Origin: Corbicula japonica
Taxonomy: Eukaryota > Mollusca > Bivalvia > Venerida > Cyrenidae
Direction of reading: 5' to 3'
Assembly (NCBI GenBank): GCA_038501625.1
Contig: JAZAYU010000015.1
Span: forward strand, 4,300,991 to 4,364,990
Length of the DNA stretch: 64,000 nt
Translations under genes and position numbers: made by a program
The notes under the pieces: model-generated
What the model saw: only the letters and a program-made list of their open reading frames with translations
Databases searched by the model: none
What the model was told of the DNA's origin: nothing
Part shown: positions 46,441 through 57,959 of the stretch, in pieces
Layout of the letters: each line of letters opens with the position of its first letter
How positions within the stretch are numbered: position 1 is the stretch's first letter

Positions 46441-46883
46441 ACTGTTTATTGGTGTAAATATTGAGTTGCGCTCAACCCGGGGCTAGGCGGCGTTTCTACG
46501 AGGGATGATCAAGAATTACCCGGAATTCTATAAATTTTCTCAAATTTTTAAAGTCAAATATATGTATTTCATATCGTTATAATGCTCTTAATCTCTACTA
46601 ACATAGTCCATAATATTTTTATTTTTGTATTATTATGCCACGTGTAAGAGACTTTCAAATAACCATAGTAACGGCATGGCGGCGCAGCGCAAAAACATTA
46701 ACGGTTAATATTTATATTAATGAATGTACAACATGAAAAAATTAACGAAAACACCTCAAATTACGCCAAAATGTACAATTACGGTTAAATGACGTCAGGT
46801 TCAATGTTTAGGTCATTTACGCCTTGGATTCAAAAGTTAACCTCTTTTAACCGTCAATAGCACCAACGCTCTTAACATCAGAA

Positions 46884-48849
46884 ATGTCGTCATTAGATCG
46901 TCAAGAAATTCGAGCTGTTATAAAATTTTGTCAGGAATTAATAAAAACACCCGCAGAAACATTCAACATGTTGAAGAAAACTTCGCACAAGTAAAAAATA
47001 AGTCTAACAAAGGTTTATGAATGGCATAAACGATTTTCTGAGGGTCGAACAAAACTAGAAGACAACAAAGGCAGGGGACGAAAGCGGAAAATGCGCACGT
47101 CACTAACGTCATCTGTTGAGAAGGCAGAAGGCCAGCCACCGTGCGTGGGCTCGCTGACAGATTTCGCGCGAGCTAAGGGACAGTGTATAAAATTCTGACG
47201 GAAGAACTACACATGACGAAGGTAAAATACATTTTTTCTAGTTTAAATAAATTTATTTAATCATAACCGTACTTTAAATAAAATGATTAACCAACAAGGT
47301 TGATAGTACAGTAAAAACTCCCTAAACCGGTGGTCATCGGGACTGGGGAAAAAGTCCGGTTTAGAGAGGATTCCGGTTTATAGAGGATTTTACCTTTATC
47401 ACCATATTTGACAAGTGTTGTTCTAATTAGTGTGTAATAACGCCTTTTCTTAGTCTAAATTAAATGTTGGTTGCTTTGCAACATTTGACATATTTTAAGT
47501 AATAAAAATAACAAAATTAATTTTATCCAACATTTTAATTTATTTTCTCATAAAAACATATTTTTTCAACAAACTAAATTAAATACATAATTGTGTGAAC
47601 ATGTATATATTCAAACTACATGTTATGGAATCGTAAGCATGTTTTTCACAGCCCTCTGTAAAATCGCCCACTGAATGGGCCGATTTGGCGAAATTGCAGC
47701 AATAATTACAAAATCTAAAGAAAGACAGTCACGGGTGTTTCAAACAATAAATTAAACAGACAGTTACCTAATAATCGTCTTCTCAACTCGTATTTGTTTA
47801 CACATCAATTACATGCCCCGGTTATTAACCCTTGTAATTTTCACGCCTATTAAATAATATGCGCACCTCTTGAGGTAAACAACGGATTATCTTGCAGATA
47901 TTTTGACACGCTTGACAATACACAAGCCTTTGACAAGACAACCCGAGTTCGTCACTTTCAATGGCAATTTTCGCAATTCCGGTTTTTAGAGTTTTTTTAA
48001 AGAGCAAATAGCAAACAAAATCGTGCAAATAAGGCCGGTTTCCGGAATTCAGAGGTTCCGGTTTTCAGAGGTTTTCTTTTCTATAAAATAAGAAGGAAAA
48101 AAATCGGGACCGTAAAAATTATGCGGTTTTGGGAGGATTCCGGATTATAGAGGATCCGGTTTAGGGAGTTTTTACTGTACTTGAAGAGAATTTTTACTAG
48201 AAGATAAGAATAATTATTACTATTTGTTTTTAGATTAGTTTTCACAATAAAACACTATTTTATTTTAAGTTTTTAATACAAATATCAATTTTTTTGCTCA
48301 TCGATAAGGTTTACGCGCACTGGATCCCGGGAGTCCTGAAACAAGAGATGCGTGACAGGCGAGTTCGTGACTCTCGTGCCTTCATTTGGCGCGCGTAACG
48401 AGAGGGTGACATTTGTACATTAAATAATGTATAAATCTCCCTTGATTTAATTTAATGTGAAATATATTTTATTTTAATATCAATGCAAAAGTTTGAAACT
48501 ATGTAAAGCTTATATTTTATTTTAAACCAGGTACTGCGACGTGATCTCGTGGACGCTCTTAGAAAGAAGCGCCCAGGAATTCCCGTGGAGCATTTTCTGC
48601 TGCACATGGACAACGCCTCCTCCATACAGCAGCGGCCACACAGCTAGAGATCGGGGACCTAAGATTCGAATCAGTGTAGCACCCCCGTATTCCCCAGACC
48701 TGGCCCCATTTGATTTCGCGATCTTCCGATCAATTGAGAGGCAACTGAATGGCCAACTATTCGATTCGTTGACTGAACTGCGCAGGACAACATCAGCTAT
48801 TGTAAAGAAATATGACTGTTCGTGGTATGAAGACATTTTCAGGCAGTAG
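46884..48849 (+). pseudogene. Mariner transposase pseudogene
   Basis: The N-terminal helix-turn-helix part is readable (DRQEIRAVIKFC near 46900; VYEWHKRFSEGR near 47010). After the nested element come VYAHWIPGVLKQEMRDRR (about 48310), then LLHMDNASS with the second catalytic Asp (about 48600), and in another frame VAPPYSPDLAPFDF with the third Asp position (about 48680). Frameshifts, the insertion and loss of the first catalytic region make it inactive. Motifs fit the D,D34D mariner family. Confidence 0.85.
47309..48177. mobile_element. Pogo/Tigger-like MITE, 869 bp, inside the mariner
   Basis: TIRs CAGTAAAAACTCCCTAAACC and reverse complement at the right end, flanked by TA (47307-47308 and 48178-48179). 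Several GGATTCCGG(T/A)TTA-type subterminal repeats are present at both ends. The CAGT start and TA duplication fit the pogo branch of Tc1/mariner. A 67-codon minus-strand frame inside is not recognisable. Confidence 0.75.
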
Positions 48850-49544
48850 GTTCATAGGCATCGTCGTTTCATAGGATGCAACAGAGCGCAGTTCGAGAAA
48901 CTTTAAACGTCCCGAAGTTTTATCGTCGATGACGTCGTGATTTTAAGATTAGCGTGCGCTGTAGACGCGTTGGTGTATTTATATTTTCTGTTCATGTTCA
49001 GGCCACATTTTGTTTTTCTGTTTGATATTATATTTATTGTAAAGCAAGAGAATTATTCTTTTTAATGGTATATGTTCCATTTATATTAAATAAAATGTGT
49101 TGACACTGTAAACAAATTCCGCGTTATGTTGGATCATCCCTCGTATTACTGTCCATGAACAGGCTCAATCAAACCGAGCCTGCAATATTTTCTTACATGG
49201 CGTGTTCGATGGCTATCAAAGTTCCCTTTTCATCTTTTTCAAACTTCAAACATCATTTGTCAGTTGTGATAATGTGTTTTATTGCAACCAAACAGATTAC
49301 CAAGATATGCGCTGCTGATGCATAAAACAATAAACAATGCCCATGTTAACAGGTGTCCGTCATTGCTATAATAATAAAATTGTACTTTCTTGCTTGTTTT
49401 ACTTCTTTCTATTCTTTCAATTATGAAATTGGATGAATATAATCATTTTGAATTACAGGTCTGGAGTTCAGTATTTCGCAATTATGTGCATCATCGGTCC
49501 CATATATCGTCACCGTAGTGCAATAACGTTATAACTCCTCATTT

Positions 49545-49745
49545 CAAATGATGCTGCGACTCAACTAACTGAGCTAGCCGGGACAACCACTAAAGGTTGA
49601 TCAGATAGCCTTGACATACGTAACAACCACTGCATGACATCGGTAACGGGTTATTTTACTGATAACAGTACTGACTATAAGTACGGGGAGACTTTTTACG
49701 GCCGCCACACTGCACAAATAGCGCTACTGTGAATTTCAAGAGTAC
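49545..49745 (-). repeat. tRNA-derived SINE (R3), partial
   Basis: Has the A-box side (CAACTAACTGAGCTAGCC), GGTTGATCAGATAGCC, CACTGCATGACATCGGTAAC and the GCGCTACTGTGAATTTCAAG end of the tandem units. The B-box region is lost. Confidence 0.65.
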
Positions 49746-49789
49746 TTATACCCTTTTGCACAAAGGTAACGATAAATTACCGTAAAAAG

Positions 49790-49955
49790 TACATTATGCA
49801 TAACAGAAATGACAACATCCAGCAGACAGCCTCCCCATACATCCAAAATGTACTGAGAAGAAACATGATTTAACAATAATCAGTTTCAAAATAGGCGCAG
49901 CAAACAATAAACGAAAGTGAATACCCGAGGGGTAACCGCCATGGAACGGTCAGAC
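49790..49955 (-). repeat. Dispersed repeat R2, partial
   Basis: AAATGACAACATCCAGCAGACAGCC, CCGAGGGGTAACCGCCATGG and GAACGGTCAG blocks in R2 order. Confidence 0.6.
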
Positions 49956-50574
49956 AAAAACGTATTGTCTGCTTGGTTTAAAACGTCAGCTGATGAAGTT
50001 AAAAAGTTCCTGTAAGTTGCACTTTTGCAAAGTAGTTTCAGCTTCCAGAAAGAAAGAGATAAGCACAACAATGTGATTAAAGTAACAACTATTGCCACAT
50101 ATATGTTAATACTTGATGTTGCATGTTTTAAAATCCTGGAATTGTCATATGCATCGTATAATGCGTTCGCACAAATGCCCCTTTATGTTTTGCACATCTG
50201 GATCTTTTAACTGATTTTCGAAAAACAGCCCACCAGTTCTCTGTTAAAATATTGTGATGTCATTTTCTTATTCACAAAACAATTTTTTAAAGTACAAAAC
50301 AACAAAACATCGAACATTCATTTTGAGTTTATATATAAAATTTAAACATAAAATGAGACATTAGTAATTTGGAGAGAATTATTTGCATCTAGAGGTGGGA
50401 AAACGAATTAATAATATAGCTTGTTATATCTTTCTTGAAAAAATATATCAAACCTGCAGCGTGTTTTTTCTTGACCATAAATAATTTAATTTGACTTTCT
50501 TGCCACATCCAGCAGACACAGCCACCCTATGCAACCAAAAGGAACCATTCTTACCGACAAAGTTGCATTCGAAA

Positions 50575-50920
50575 TAGCTAAACTGCACGTACCACATCAA
50601 AAGCTAAATTGCACGTACCACATCAAAAGCTAAATTGCACGTACCACATCAAAAGCTAAATTGCACGTACCACATCAAAAGCTAAATTGCACGTACCACA
50701 TCAACAGCTAAGTTGCACGTACCACATCAACAGCTAAATTGCACATACCACATCAAAAGCTAAATTGCACGTACCACATCAAAAGCTAAATTGCACGTAC
50801 CACATCAAAAAGCTAAATTGCACGTACCACATCAAAAGCTAAATTGCACGTACCACATCAAAAGCTAAGTTGCACGTACCACATCAAAAGCTAAATTGCA
50901 CATACCACATCAAAAGCCAT
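50575..50920. repeat. 26-bp tandem repeat, about 13 copies
   Basis: Unit GCTAAATTGCACGTACCACA plus TCAAAA, nearly invariant. There are no unique spacers between units, so it is a minisatellite. One unit is 27 bp through an extra A. Confidence 0.95.
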
Positions 50921-51084
50921 TTTATCAATGTACCATGTTGAATTACAATGTACCCCAAGCCAAACATCAATTAAAAATGTTGTTCACAAAACATCCAAAC
51001 ATACAAAATATAAGAAGATCATGACATTATTCGGTAAAAATCATAGAAACTTGATATCTGACATTCTAAAGTTAAATAAAAAGG

Positions 51085-51345
51085 TGAAATATGCAGATCA
51101 GGAATCGCCACATTCAGGAAAAACGCCTCCCCACACAGTCAAGAAGAAGAGAGAGGGAGAGAGCATGGTTAATAAAATATTCAGTTTCAAAAGAGACACC
51201 ACTAACAATTAACAAAATTGAGAACCGAGGGGTTACCGTCTTGGAACGGTCAGTGGCTAATCAAATTGCCACTGGGTGTTTAAACCAGGTTCTAGGGTGC
51301 AACAACCTCACACTTGCCCCAACAGGTTCTCATATCACGAAACAA
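51085..51345 (-). repeat. Dispersed repeat R2, long copy
   Basis: AAATATGCAGATCAGGAATCGCC to CAACAGGTTCTCATATCAC, with the CTTGGAACGGTCAGTGGC and CCAGGTTCTAGGG blocks, matching 16870-17113 throughout. Confidence 0.75.
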
Positions 51346-52517
51346 TTAAGAGTGAGTGATAATTTAGGCAATAGAAATATTTATAAGATTGTATAACGGA
51401 AATAGTTTATCTGTTTTAAATCAGTTGAGTTTTGAGCAGTCTTGATTGTAGAACATTTAAAACTGTAATGAAAGATATAGAACAAAATAATGATATGAAG
51501 GATTAACAATATAGTTGTATCAAAATATTGAAATTATATGTTTTAAATATTATGATTTTCATTGATAATAATTGGTTTTCTTTTAAATAATGAAATATAT
51601 AAACAATAACAGGAGTCTTTTGCAAGGAATACAATGAATACATTTCATTCATGCAAAACATCTGCGATAACATTAAGGTAAAGGCCTACCAGATTTCACA
51701 GCGGTCAGTGGAGAATCTATAGCTGCTATTTACGATTTGCTCCGGCTGATAGAAAACAGTAAAGCCTAGTTTTATGACTGTGCAGAGATGTTCAGAATTC
51801 TCGGGGAAAACTGTAGGCCTGATTTGATCACTTCGCTACTCTTCTCCCGTTTTACAACACAACGACCGACAAGAAAAAAATCAGTATCCGTTGAATGATT
51901 TTTTAATACCGACATGCTCCCGACTCTATGTTCTGTTCTATGTTCTTTCCATGCCATCAAAACGTGTACCAATAAAATTTACTTTGACAGGTATTCCTTT
52001 TTTGTTTTACCAGAACATAGAAAATGTTTGAGCGTAGCAGGCTATTACTGAGACATACACAGATCAGTTTTGGGTATTTAAAATTGCTGTATCGTATGTA
52101 AATACAGTTTAATTGCATGTATTGGATAAGCATGACAAGCCGTGTTATCTTATTCCCATTCATGCACCTTATAATTGAGAAATGCGATGGTATTCAGTAT
52201 TGTTAAAAGTGAAGTTCAGACACGAATCTAAACACGCAAAATGTGATAATATTTAATTTAAAATGTATTCTAGGAGAAAATAAACTATTAATTGTGTCGC
52301 ATTCTATTAAATGTCGTATTTTGATTATTATTGCTAGCCATACTAGATTTGCCAGTAGTTCAACCTGAACCAGTCCATTCATTGTTTAAAGGTTTTGTTT
52401 GGAAAACGTCATTTTCTACATAGCTTTGGGTTTATGTTGCGCTGTGGTGTTCATTATTTTGCAGAGACAAGACTTTTTTATTTCAATCTACGTTTTAAAC
52501 ATTCAGTGATTTTTCAG
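51346..52517. other. Intergenic; nothing recognised
   Basis: AT-rich with short frames only; no splice-supported exon before 52518. Confidence 0.35.
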
Positions 52518-53338
52518 GAAGCAAAAACGTCCTCAACGCAAAATGCTTCAGAAAATCAGAGGTAATACTGATAATCTTAAACTTAAATTAAACTTAAGCA
52601 TATAGGTCTATAATTCAATTAAAGCCTCTTTGTTTTATATTATTACTATGTAACGTGAATACGAGATGGAAAAGCATATAACAAACAACAATCTGGCTGT
52701 CAAATTAATTGTAAATCTAAATGTATTTAATGGGTAAAAGTTTCATAAATTGAAATAAAGAGGAGCGTGGTATTATTAAAGGCTTAAATATAATATCAAC
52801 TATACCTTAATTTTTTTAGCAGATAGTTCCGTAAAATCTTATATTACAATATGATAAAATGCGCGTTATCTTATGTTCCTTGAAGACCACGTGTGAGTGG
52901 AATTGACCTGGCGGAAATATAGCTGCTCTAATTCATTCGAAATTTCATGGTAAATTAAGTCCAGATGTCTGGGGGAAAAGATAACAAATTAAGAATCAAG
53001 GATAACAATAAAGTTAAAGAATGAGTAACTCTGCCAGAATGACTATTAAATGTTTTGATGGAATTGAATAATAATCGATATGAATTTTTAAAACACGATG
53101 CCAACGTTTTAATTCTTATTAATTTCCGAGTAATAAATAGACATGCTACTCAAATTGTCGAATGCATCGCCTGTGATATGAAAGAATTTTGGAGTAATGA
53201 GGTAATGAAATGCTGTGTACATGTACGTACGATGTAAACGTTTAATAATATTTCTCAGCTGAAATGGAAATATTGAACAAAGATAGAAATAATTTTTGGG
53301 GCGAAGCAAAACAATTTGTCAATGAATGTAAGTAGGCC
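52518..53338 (+). CDS. Two small exon candidates, unknown protein (3' end)
   Basis: Exon 52518-52561 (after TTTTTCAG, before GTAATA) and exon 53259-53328 (after TTTCTCAG, before GTAAGT) join in frame through phase 1. They give a basic then amphipathic sequence including KRPQRKMLQKIR and AEMEILNKDRNNFWGEAK. If the last donor is unused the frame ends two codons later at TAG 53335-53337; if spliced to the AG at about 53447 it ends at once. Upstream exons were not found. It lies about 1.3 kb before the cytokine-like gene, on the same strand. Weak. Confidence 0.3.
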
Positions 53339-54540
53339 AACCTTTCTTAGTACTCTAATTAATGACAATTATCAGAAAATTTTGAGCTCGAGATTCTTTT
53401 CTATACTATTTATTAATGTTACCGATTTTTTTTATTTCATTGTTAGAAAATATAATCATCTGGCAATTACATGTAAAGTAAAATATCGATAGTTCAAAGT
53501 CTGCTTTCGCGCTTATATTACCTCGAAGAAAGAAGGGGTAACTAATTGTAGGGGCAAAACACTAGCGTTACGCATATGATTATGATACTCCAAGTGCATA
53601 GAATATGTGAGTTCAAAGATTTTACTAAAGTCAATTTATACTTGTACCGGTGCATGTTCCATGCAAATTCCGTATCAGTTTGGCGCAAACTTCAAACTTA
53701 AAGTTAAAATTACATTTAGGGAAAAATGTTTTCCTCAAGGTTAAAAGGTGACGCCGCTAGAGGCTCAATAAAACTTTAAAAATCACCAAAAATGTTCCAA
53801 TTCAATTTCATATGACATTGTGTATGCTTTGGTTATTTATCTTATATCATGCAACGTTTCATTCAAAATCGAAAAAGGTAATTTTTATTTTTTGAAACAG
53901 CACTTGATTAATTTATAACCTGTTTCCTGGTAATAAATCTGAAATCGAGACATCTCTCACATATCCGCAATTTCATTTTAAAATGAGTACAGCCTAAAAG
54001 CTGAACAATGAAAACTTGAGCTCTAAAAGAGGTTAACATTTTTGTTGTATTAACGTTGGGAGGTATCTGCATAGCAGGTTATAGGCAAAAAGAATGTTAA
54101 CTTGTTTGACCTCTACCACGCAGTATCTTAAAACGTGTCTTTAAGTATTTACATAGTTGATTTTGACTTGATATCGTTATGTCCCCAGTATAAGTGTTAC
54201 ACGGTTTTACCTGCCATAAGACCAGTAAGATATCAAAAATGCTATCGCCTCACTGACTACTATATTTAATATAATCAGTGATTGATTTGTGTCTTTACAA
54301 CGTATGCAAATTATTGTGTCGGCAATAGATATGTTATGCAATGTTTTGGGGTATGCGGATGAGAATATTTACTATACTAAAAATCCAAGAAAAATCGTGA
54401 GTAAGATAATAACTGCAAAACACCCAAGAGAGCCATTTTATCTGCACTTTTGCACATGTATTAAAATTTTAAAATAAGAATGCGGATCATGGCATTCTTC
54501 ATTCCATCATCAGTCACGACCATTCATTCTTAAAGATTTT
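53339..54540. other. Intergenic; one doubtful frame
   Basis: A short frame at 54301-54399 (ATG, then a GTGAGT at its end) could be an exon but has no acceptor or promoter support. Otherwise nothing recognised. Confidence 0.35.
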
Positions 54541-54575
54541 AATGGGGGTGGACGTAATATTGCATGCGATATATG

Positions 54576-54584
54576 TATAAATAG
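54576..54584 (+). promoter_or_regulatory. TATA box of cytokine-like gene
   Basis: TATAAATAG lies 79 bp before the ATG at 54655. With transcription starting about 30 bp downstream (near 54605-54610) the 5' UTR would be about 45-50 nt. A GACGTAATATTGCATGC segment just upstream resembles CRE or C/EBP-type sites; that reading is speculative. Confidence 0.6.
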
Positions 54585-54654
54585 CAAACATGTCTTTAGT
54601 TATGTGCATTAGTTTTAAGAATCATTAAGAAGAACAATAACTTGCTGCTGAAGT

Positions 54655-57586
54655 ATGGGTTACTTTAATTATCGTAAGTAAAACAACAATAATGCTCAAG
54701 GTTTGCAAAGCTTAAATATGTTTAACACTACTGCTGCAAATTAGGAATCCATAACATTACTCGGTATACGAATATATTAAGATAACTTGAACAGTGCTAA
54801 CACTTTCATTGAAACACTTTTCGAACTAAAATTATATCATTTTATAAATTTAGCACACTCTCTAAAAATTCTAATCGATCATAAGTTGTTTAAGTTTTAG
54901 AATGTATCATGGTTGTTTAACTTTCCTTCGTAAAGAGGTTAGTAAAAGATGAAAAGGGAACTTTGAAAGCCACCGAACACGAAAAGTATGAAAATACTGC
55001 AGGCTCTGTTTGAGTGAGCCTGTTCATGTGCAGTAATGGGATTGCATATTACTGCCCACGCCGCCTAGCCCCGGGTTTAGCGCAACTTAATATTTACACC
55101 AATAAACAGTAATAAAAAAAATAATAAACACTTTTTTAAATATATTATCAAATATCAATTTATAGTAAATACGCGTATATCGTTTTTAATCCATCAAAAA
55201 CCATAAAATACATTTGCTTGCTAAAATATTTTTTTCGCTAATTGAAAGGAAATAATTAATTAACTTGACATTTTTAAAGAGACGTATTAAATGAAACACG
55301 TAGCTGTTTGATTGCTGTATGTTTTCTTTATAAAGAAAAAATCGTGTTTACACAAAACTAATATGTCAGTGTAATTTGCTGCTTGATTTTTACTTGCTAA
55401 AAATGCATTGTTTGCGAGATTTAGGATAACTTGTGTCAAAAACAATTCAAGACAGTTATTTAAAGTTGAAATCGACAAATATTATTGAAAACAGTTGAAA
55501 ACGTGAATTAGACATATTAGGAATGGCTAAAGTCAATATGTATTCGATTTCTAGCGTATAATTTAAAGTATACAACAATGAGACATTAGAAATTTGAGTG
55601 AGTGTGGTTGTGAATGATCTTAAAATAGTTAATTCTTATTGTGTTCTACTTGACTAGTCATTGGCGTGCTTATGCTGATGTACACGTGTTATGGTGTCAT
55701 CGTCAAGCGACTTGCAAGGGAAAATAGACCGCCATGTTTTGTTACGGAAGAAACGCATAAAAGAGATGCTTTAACCTTAAATGATACTTTAAATCGGATT
55801 GCCCAACGCTTCAATGGATTGAAAGAGGAGACAAATTCAACCAAAGCATATGTAAGTGATACATGTACATGTTGTATTTGTTATACGTTTACAATTTGAA
55901 GCATAACTTCTGATACATTAAGGACCAGCTTAAACTCTTGTCCGCATGTTCATTTGCATTGTGATAATTGGGTTATGTATGGGTTTACTTGTTCTTTATT
56001 TGCGAACATATTAAGATTACATTTAACTTTGATTGGTCTACATCAGCAAAAATATTTAAATTCAAGCATTGACACATAATTAATATAATTTATACTTGCA
56101 TGTCTCTTAAAATATATGCAAATTAAAAAATTTCGGAAATAAATTCTCTACAGAAAAGTTTTATTTGCATTTAGGTTAAAAAAAACACACTTTTAAGTGT
56201 TGATAAGCAATGCTTATTGAAAAAAAAATCAAATTGTTAACCGTAGTCTTTTAAACCACGTACAATTCATTTGCAACCAGTGTAGAAATAGATCTCTACT
56301 CACAAGTGAGGTTAAGTATAATCCAGATTAGTTTTGATATCGGGGATTATCTCGCTCAATGAGGATGTAAATTATTAAACTTTAATATTGCTACAAATAA
56401 GGATTGTGATCGAGGCTTTCTGCTTAATAAATCTCACACAAAAATGATTATATTTCAAAGCTTTTCTTGTTTATTTTAGTTTGTGCAAAGATATAACATC
56501 GTGATAAATTCTGCATCACTAGATGACTTTAGTTTTACCAACAGGAATTTTACAGGAATCAACGAGGTAAAATAAATAATTTATTTACTAATTATTTTGA
56601 ATTCTCGTCGAATAATTATATTAGGATTATTTTCTACGAACAGATTATAGCACGTTATTGATAACACTCGACAGCCAGGACGACAAGTAAAAATTAAATT
56701 AAAGTTCATCAGCGAAAAAGTTTGCCATGTGTTTTTTTTTAATTTATTGACCACTGTGGGAATATTTTAACCACCAATTTCTGACATAATCAGTCAACGT
56801 TATATAACAGAGACTTCCTACCTTTCCGTACTCAGGTCCCAATGTTATAAAACTGAGAATGGAATACAGTCTCTAGCATCTGATGTTACCTATGACATAT
56901 TTATTGCAAGACAAATTTAGACATCAGCCCTACTGGATTTTAAGGAACTCTGTTTGGAAATAAAATTCATAATATGAAAAAGGACGTTATATGATATTTT
57001 GCTTTTTTTAATTCTATAAACACTTGTCGGAAAACATTGTGGGATTATGTTTGTCAACATATAATAGTACCTCGGTTTCATTCCAATGAGGAAGTATATT
57101 CATTTCGTGAATTAAAGTATTTATTTTCAAACGCTATTGGAATTTCTTATATAATAGATTTAAATATGAACCTGTTACTAGTTACCTTCAGATGGAGATA
57201 TTTTTATCTAATTTTTTATGGGAAAGTGTATTAATGATATGTTTTTCGTTTTCATGAAATTTCATAAACCAAAGAAAGAGAAGGACTTCCCATTAAAAAA
57301 CTCAAATAAATTGTTTTACCTATTTTGTTTAAATTTTGTTTTCACCAGGCGATATGTATTCTGATTTTTTCAGGTGTGTGTTAATAAGTCTTCCAACTTA
57401 ATCTCGGTCAACTTTACTTTGGCGATACTTCACTATGAATTGATGAATGAACTTGCATATTACCTGGAAAAACTTCTTGAAAGTGGATTCTTAATACGGA
57501 ATATGGAACATGAAGCAAACGAGAAAATACGACATTTACAAAATAATATTTACGGTTGCATGTGCTCAATAAAGACTGCGTCGTAA
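54655..57586 (+). CDS. Secreted helical, class I cytokine-like protein, four exons
   Basis: Exons 54655-54673, 55658-55851, 56480-56566 and 57374-57586 join in frame (170 aa to TAA 57584-57586) with donors GTAAGT, GTAAGT, GTAAAA and AG acceptors (TTGACTAG, TATTTTAG, TTTTTTCAG). Intron phases are 1, 0, 0. Exon 1 encodes only six and a third codons; exon 2 completes a signal peptide (LIGVLMLMYTCYG). Residues 37-66 form an amphipathic helix, 109-137 a second, 141-168 a third. Cys 33, 102, 162, 164 and four NxS/T sites are present. A tiny first exon, phase-1 first intron then phase-0 introns, signal peptide and long helices are the gene plan of vertebrate class I cytokines (growth hormone, G-CSF, IL-6). 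No sequence homolog was recognised, so the family call is inference. The frame is open past the TAA, and a fourth helix lies there. Confidence 0.7.
54951..55110 (+). repeat. Dispersed hairpin repeat R1 in intron 1 of cytokine-like gene
   Basis: Full-length copy from GAAAAGGGAACTTTGAAAGC to TTTACACCAATAAACAGT, with the CAGGCTCTGTTTGAGTGAGCCTG stem. Confidence 0.8.
56567..57373 (+). other. Third intron of cytokine-like gene
   Basis: AT-rich; short frames inside have no splice or start support. Confidence 0.55.
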
Positions 57587-57781
57587 GTGGATAATAGTGA
57601 ACTCAGTGGTGAAGTTCCTCATGGAAATATATCAAACATCTTTACGGAGAATTACACTCACTCTAGCAACAAAGATCGCCAGATATATTCTGCCTACTAC
57701 ATTCTCAATGACGTTACACGAACATCAAATAATCTGTGGGACTTTTACAATGAAGCAGGGAGTTGTCTGAAGTTCACATAG
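57587..57781 (+). CDS. In-frame extension after TAA of cytokine-like gene
   Basis: Directly after TAA 57584-57586 the same frame is open for 64 codons to the stop at 57779-57781. It contains an N-glycosylation-rich loop (NIS, NYT, near HSSNKDRQ) and then a helix (YYILNDVTRTSNNLWDFYNE) with a final Cys. This would supply the fourth helix of a bundle that the 170-residue form lacks. It may be a former or conditional C-terminus: nonsense mutation, read-through, or splicing around the stop. Confidence 0.5.
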   Translation: MDNSELSGEVPHGNISNIFTENYTHSSNKDRQIYSAYYILNDVTRTSNNLWDFYNEAGSCLKFT

Positions 57782-57959
57782 ACCTGGGACTACCTTTGCG
57801 TTGTCCCTAGATGGTTTGACATTTATTCCTTCATATTATAAGAAACGTTGCGTTTATATTATTGTTTGTTTTTATGTTTTTCATTTGCCGGATATCATTG
57901 TTTGTTGATACCGTTTTTCAATTGTTTACAATAATGAACGTATTATTATTTCTTTCTTT

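Larger units (their letters stand above)
46499..49143 (+). mobile_element. Mariner (Tc1/mariner) element, decayed, with nested insertion
   Basis: TIRs CGAGGGATGATCAAG and, in reverse complement at the right end, CGAGGGATGATCCAA are flanked by TA (46497-46498 and 49144-49145). The plus-strand interior carries mariner transposase pieces. A pogo-like element at 47309-48177 is inserted in its middle, and it sits inside an R1 repeat. Confidence 0.85.
46441..49228 (-). repeat. R1 repeat split by a mariner element
   Basis: The halves 46441-46496 (ACTGTTTATTGGTGTAAATA to GGCTAGGCGGCGT) and 49146-49228 (TTACTGTCCATGAACAGGC to GCTATCAAAGTTCCC) together form one minus-strand R1 copy. The intervening 46499-49143 is the insertion. 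Confidence 0.8.

Noticed and set aside
48522..48836. 104-codon minus-strand frame
   Set aside because: Antisense shadow of the mariner transposase remnant.
50575..50920. Regular 26-bp repeats resembling a CRISPR array
   Set aside because: Units are contiguous without unique spacers and lie in animal DNA with introns and SINEs.
53055..53237. 60-codon frame between the two small exon candidates
   Set aside because: A GTAATG donor could end it, but it has no acceptor or promoter and does not fit the phase-1 join of 52561 to 53259.
57037..57234. 65-codon frame in intron 3 of the cytokine-like gene
   Set aside because: No acceptor/donor pair fits the neighbouring phases; composition matches intron.
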